Part shown: one piece after another, positions 61,159 through 64,000 of the stretch
How positions within the stretch are numbered: position 1 is the stretch's first letter
How the letters are laid out: the number at the start of each line of letters is the position of its first letter
DNA from: Neobacillus sp. DY30
GTDB lineage: Bacteria > Bacillota > Bacilli > Bacillales > Cytobacillaceae
NCBI RefSeq assembly: GCF_030123065.1
Contig: NZ_CP126093.1
Coordinates: 5,152,001 to 5,216,000 of the forward strand
Length of the DNA stretch: 64,000 nt
Direction: 5' to 3'
The notes under the pieces: model-generated
Told to the model about the DNA's origin: nothing
What the model saw: the letters and a program-made list of their open reading frames with translations, nothing else
The model's database searches: none
Position numbers and translations under genes: made by a program

Positions 61159-62340
61159 ATGTTGAGCCTACTATTGATGGTTCATGGCAAGGCAGTACTC
61201 GAAAATAAAGCGGCAGAATCAATCTATATCTTTATAGAGAATGGAAAAATTCAAGAGATTGGTCCTATTCATGCCCTTCCTGCTCATTTAAATAATGTAG
61301 AAAAAATTGAAATTGCAAAGGACCAACATGTTGTTCCAGGCTTTATAGACGTGCATATCCATGGAGCAGCAGGTGCTGATACGATGGATGCGACCATTGA
61401 GGCGTTGGAAACAATGGCTAAAGCACTCCCAGCCGAAGGCACCACCAGCTTTTTAGCAACAACCATCACACAAAAACACGAAAGTATTGAAAAGGCCTTA
61501 AAAAATGCAGCCAATTATCTAACAGGTCATAATGATGCTGGTCAAGCAGATGTACTCGGTGTTCATTTAGAGGGTCCCTTTATTAATAAGAAACGCGCCG
61601 GCGCACAGCCGAAAGAATACATTATCGATCCTGATATTGAATTATTTAAGTCCTGGCAAGAACTAGCTGAAGGCAGTATTAAACTAGTAACTGTGGCTCC
61701 TGAACTAGAGAATGGGACAAACTTTGTCCGCTATTTGCATGAAAATGGGGTTATTGCTTCCATTGGGCATACCGATGCTGTTTACGAGGAAATGAAAAAA
61801 GCCGTCCAGGCCGGTGCAAAACAAGTGACACATTTGTTTAATGGCATGCGCGGGATACATCACCGTGAACCAGGCGTCGCGGGGTCAGCTCTTATTTTTA
61901 AGGAGCTAATGGTTGAACTGATTGCAGACGGAATTCATGTACACCCTGAAGTTATGAAGTTTGTCATCGACGCGAAAGGAACAGAGGGCATGATCTTGAT
62001 AACAGACGCTATGAGGGCAAAGTGCCTTAAAAACGGTGTCTATGATCTTGGGGGACAAGATGTTTCGGTTGCAGATGGAAAAGCACTTCTAGCCGACGGA
62101 ACACTGGCTGGCAGTATTTTAAAAATGAACGATTCTATTAAAAATATAATGGAAGCCGCAGAGATTACACTAACAGAGGCTGTTCAAATGGCAAGTGTGA
62201 ATCCTGCTAAACAATTAAACGTCTATGATCGAAAAGGCAGTATTTCGGTAGGAAAAGATGCGGATATAACAATCTTATCGAATGAATATCAAGTTGAAAT
62301 GACGATTTGCCGTGGAGAACTAGCATATAAAAAGGGGTAA
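61159..62340 (+). CDS. nagA: N-acetylglucosamine-6-phosphate deacetylase
   Basis: Amidohydrolase that frees acetate from GlcNAc-6-P, about 393 residues. Metal site DVHIHGAAG, THLFNGMRGIHHREPG, catalytic Asp in LITDAM. ATG at 61159 follows GGAGATGAAG; two earlier ATG codons are inside that site. First of nagA-nagB-nagR. Confidence 0.95.
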   Translation: MLSLLLMVHGKAVLENKAAESIYIFIENGKIQEIGPIHALPAHLNNVEKIEIAKDQHVVPGFIDVHIHGAAGADTMDATIEALETMAKALPAEGTTSFLATTITQKHESIEKALKNAANYLTGHNDAGQADVLGVHLEGPFINKKRAGAQPKEYIIDPDIELFKSWQELAEGSIKLVTVAPELENGTNFVRYLHENGVIASIGHTDAVYEEMKKAVQAGAKQVTHLFNGMRGIHHREPGVAGSALIFKELMVELIADGIHVHPEVMKFVIDAKGTEGMILITDAMRAKCLKNGVYDLGGQDVSVADGKALLADGTLAGSILKMNDSIKNIMEAAEITLTEAVQMASVNPAKQLNVYDRKGSISVGKDADITILSNEYQVEMTICRGELAYKKG

Positions 62341-62344
62341 TGAC

Positions 62345-63070
62345 ATGAAACTAATTCGTACTGAAAATTATGAAGCGATGAGCTTAGAGGCCGGAAAAAT
62401 TATTGTTGATAAAATCCGATCTAACCCAAGCCTTACGTTAGGATTGGCAACTGGAAGCACACCTAAGGGACTTTATAAGTACTTAATAAAGGAACATCAG
62501 GAAAACGGCACCTCCTATAAACAAGTAAAATCGGTAAATTTAGATGAGTATAGCGGACTGCAGGCACATGACCCAAACAGCTACCATTATTTTATGAGAC
62601 AGAATTTGTTTAATCATTTAGACATCAGCGAATATGAAACTCATATACCAAATGGGGCGGCCCGTGATTTAGAACAAGAATGTATCCGTTATGAACAGCT
62701 AATACAAGAGCTGGGCGGGGTTGACCTTCAAATTTTAGGCATTGGACAAAACGGACATATAGGTTTTAATGAACCAGGTACTCCTTTTTCAAGCCGGACA
62801 CATATCGTCACACTAGCTGAAAATACTAGAGAAGCAAACTCTAGATTCTTCAACTCTCTTGCAGAAGTGCCGACACATGCCATAACAATGGGCATCGCTT
62901 CGATATTAGACAGCAGAGAAATTCTTCTGCTGGTTTCTGGAGAAAAAAAAGCAGAAGCATTACTCAAGTTTATGAATGGAGAAATTAGCGAAGATTTCCC
63001 GGCTTCTGCCTTAAAGCACCATCAAAATGTCACTGTTATCGCTGATAAAGATGCGTTAAAATATATCTAG
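62345..63070 (+). CDS. nagB: Glucosamine-6-phosphate deaminase
   Basis: Converts GlcN-6-P to fructose-6-P and ammonia, 241 residues. TGSTPKGLY, NLDEYSGL, GQNGHIGFNEPG and the catalytic His in that loop. Four bases after nagA. Confidence 0.97.
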   Translation: MKLIRTENYEAMSLEAGKIIVDKIRSNPSLTLGLATGSTPKGLYKYLIKEHQENGTSYKQVKSVNLDEYSGLQAHDPNSYHYFMRQNLFNHLDISEYETHIPNGAARDLEQECIRYEQLIQELGGVDLQILGIGQNGHIGFNEPGTPFSSRTHIVTLAENTREANSRFFNSLAEVPTHAITMGIASILDSREILLLVSGEKKAEALLKFMNGEISEDFPASALKHHQNVTVIADKDALKYI

Positions 63071-63093
63071 TACTTTTCGCAAGGAGTGTTTGG

Positions 63094-63816
63094 ATGATAA
63101 ATAAAAATTCACCGGTTCCCATCTATCATCAACTAGAAGAGTACATTAAACAACAAATCGAGAGTGGTCTTTTAATGGAAGAGGCTGTCATTCCTTCAGA
63201 AAGGGAATTTGCTGAAAGATTCCAAATAAGCCGCATGACAGTCAGACAAGCCATCAACAATTTGGTTTCAGAAGGCTATCTAAATCGACAAAAAGGCAAA
63301 GGGACCTTTGTTAGTAAAAAGAAGGTTGAACAAGAACTTCAGGGAATGACGAGTTTTACCGAGGATATGTTATCAAGAGGAATGAGCCCAAGCAGCACTC
63401 TTTTATCCTTTCAAATCATTCCCGCTGATAAAAAAACGGCACTTGACCTTAGAATAGAAGAGAATGACTCTGTTTATAAAGTTAAGCGGATTCGTTTAGC
63501 AGATGGTGCCCCAATGGCATTAGAAACGGCCTATATTCCAGTTGATCTCGTTCCCGGGCTGACAGAGGAAAACAGTAATCTTTCTCTCTATCAATACATT
63601 GAGGAACATCTATCCCTGTCCATAAGTGAAGCGAAACAAGAAATTGAAGCTTCTATTGCAAGCAGTCATGACGCGGAAGTCCTTGGAATTCATATTGGGG
63701 ATCCCATCCTCTTGATTGAACGGATATCTTATTTACAAAATGAAGTTCCATTTGAGTTGGTTAAATCTACTTTTCGGGCAGACCGGTATCGTTTTGTTCA
63801 TACAATGAAACGTTAA
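63094..63816 (+). CDS. nagR: GntR-family regulator NagR (YvoA)
   Basis: Repressor of GlcNAc use, 240 residues. Winged HTH (about 8-75; FAERFQISRMTVRQAINNLV) and UTRA effector domain (about 95-235). AAGGAG site; last of the operon. Confidence 0.95.
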   Translation: MINKNSPVPIYHQLEEYIKQQIESGLLMEEAVIPSEREFAERFQISRMTVRQAINNLVSEGYLNRQKGKGTFVSKKKVEQELQGMTSFTEDMLSRGMSPSSTLLSFQIIPADKKTALDLRIEENDSVYKVKRIRLADGAPMALETAYIPVDLVPGLTEENSNLSLYQYIEEHLSLSISEAKQEIEASIASSHDAEVLGIHIGDPILLIERISYLQNEVPFELVKSTFRADRYRFVHTMKR

Positions 63817-63850
63817 AAAAGCAAATGGCGTAACCATTTGCTTCTTTTTT
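63816..63850. terminator. Terminator after nagR
   Basis: AAGCAAATGG / CCATTTGCTT then TTTTTT; also ends the converging gene. Confidence 0.8.
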
Positions 63851-64000
63851 ATTCCTTTTTGGATTTAAGTATTGTATTATTCAAAACCAGTGTGACAATC
63901 GACATAATCACCGCGGCCAGCAGTGCCATTCCAAACCCTGCAATTTCAAACGAATCACCCATTAAGTAATCGGTTATTTCTAGGGTGATCGCATTAATGA
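63849..64000 (-). CDS. YvlD-like membrane protein, 3' part
   Basis: Partial gene cut by the window end. The last 49 residues read as one helix (about MALLAAVIMSIVTLVLNN) after TLEITDYLMGDSFEIAGF, the end of YvlD-type four-helix (phage-holin IV) proteins. In B. subtilis yvlD is also near hprK. Stop TAA at 63849-63851. Confidence 0.7.
   Translation of the reverse strand, partial: INAITLEITDYLMGDSFEIAGFGMALLAAVIMSIVTLVLNNTILKSKKE

Overview
The window looks like core chromosome of a spore-forming Bacillaceae, close to Bacillus or Neobacillus. AT content is high. Gene order matches Bacillus subtilis in long blocks: secG-est-rnr-smpB-ssrA, cggR-gapA-pgk-tpiA-gpmI-eno, yvcI-rapZ-yvcK-whiA-crh, trxB-yvcD-his, and hprK-lgt-yvoD-ppaX-yvoF next to nagABR. 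Sigma-A, SigW, CtsR, CggR, NagR and Fur type sites can be read directly. There is no rRNA, transposase, prophage or CRISPR array. Genus is an inference.

Layout. 0-9.2 kb: flotillin/NfeD pair under a SigW promoter, a cystine-type ABC importer (tcyABC), an APC permease, nadE, a YkhA-type thioesterase and a CDF cation exporter. 9.2-11.4 kb: small and medium membrane proteins. 11.4-14.6 kb: an iron-storage nanocompartment locus. An unrecognised 154-aa gene with a Fur box on its promoter converges on an operon for IMEF ferritin-like cargo, an encapsulin shell and a [2Fe-2S] ferredoxin. Both cargo proteins carry the same TVGSLI tag, one at its C-terminus and one near its N-terminus. A CotF-like spore coat gene diverges from it. 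14.7-21.2 kb: an accessory catabolic cluster with an N-acylamino acid racemase/OSBS-type enzyme, a YjiH membrane protein, an RpiR regulator and a TRAP transporter. 21.4-27.6 kb: a looser accessory region with a frameshifted response regulator, a membrane ferredoxin with a His-heptad-repeat partner, a DUF2933-like protein, a BNR-repeat lipoprotein and a broken sensor kinase.

28-34 kb: tmRNA, SmpB, RNase R, esterase and SecG, with an eight-copy 52-bp repeat array between smpB and rnr. 33-42 kb: lower glycolysis under CggR, then a glutaredoxin-like protein, SigL and tRNA-Arg. 42-46.8 kb: clpP under a CtsR box, then crh-whiA-yvcK-rapZ-yvcI. 47-56.6 kb: trxB, a TPR protein and the complete hisZGDBHAFIE operon. 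56.7-60.9 kb: the hprK-lgt-yvoD-ppaX-yvoF operon with a 191-bp inverted-repeat element between hprK and lgt. 61-64 kb: nagA-nagB-nagR under a NagR site, and the 3' end of a yvlD-like gene.

Most starts were adjusted to the codon with the best-placed ribosome binding site. The richest biology is the encapsulin locus with its Fur-linked neighbour, followed by the His-heptad/polyferredoxin pair and three unrelated families of intergenic palindromic repeats.
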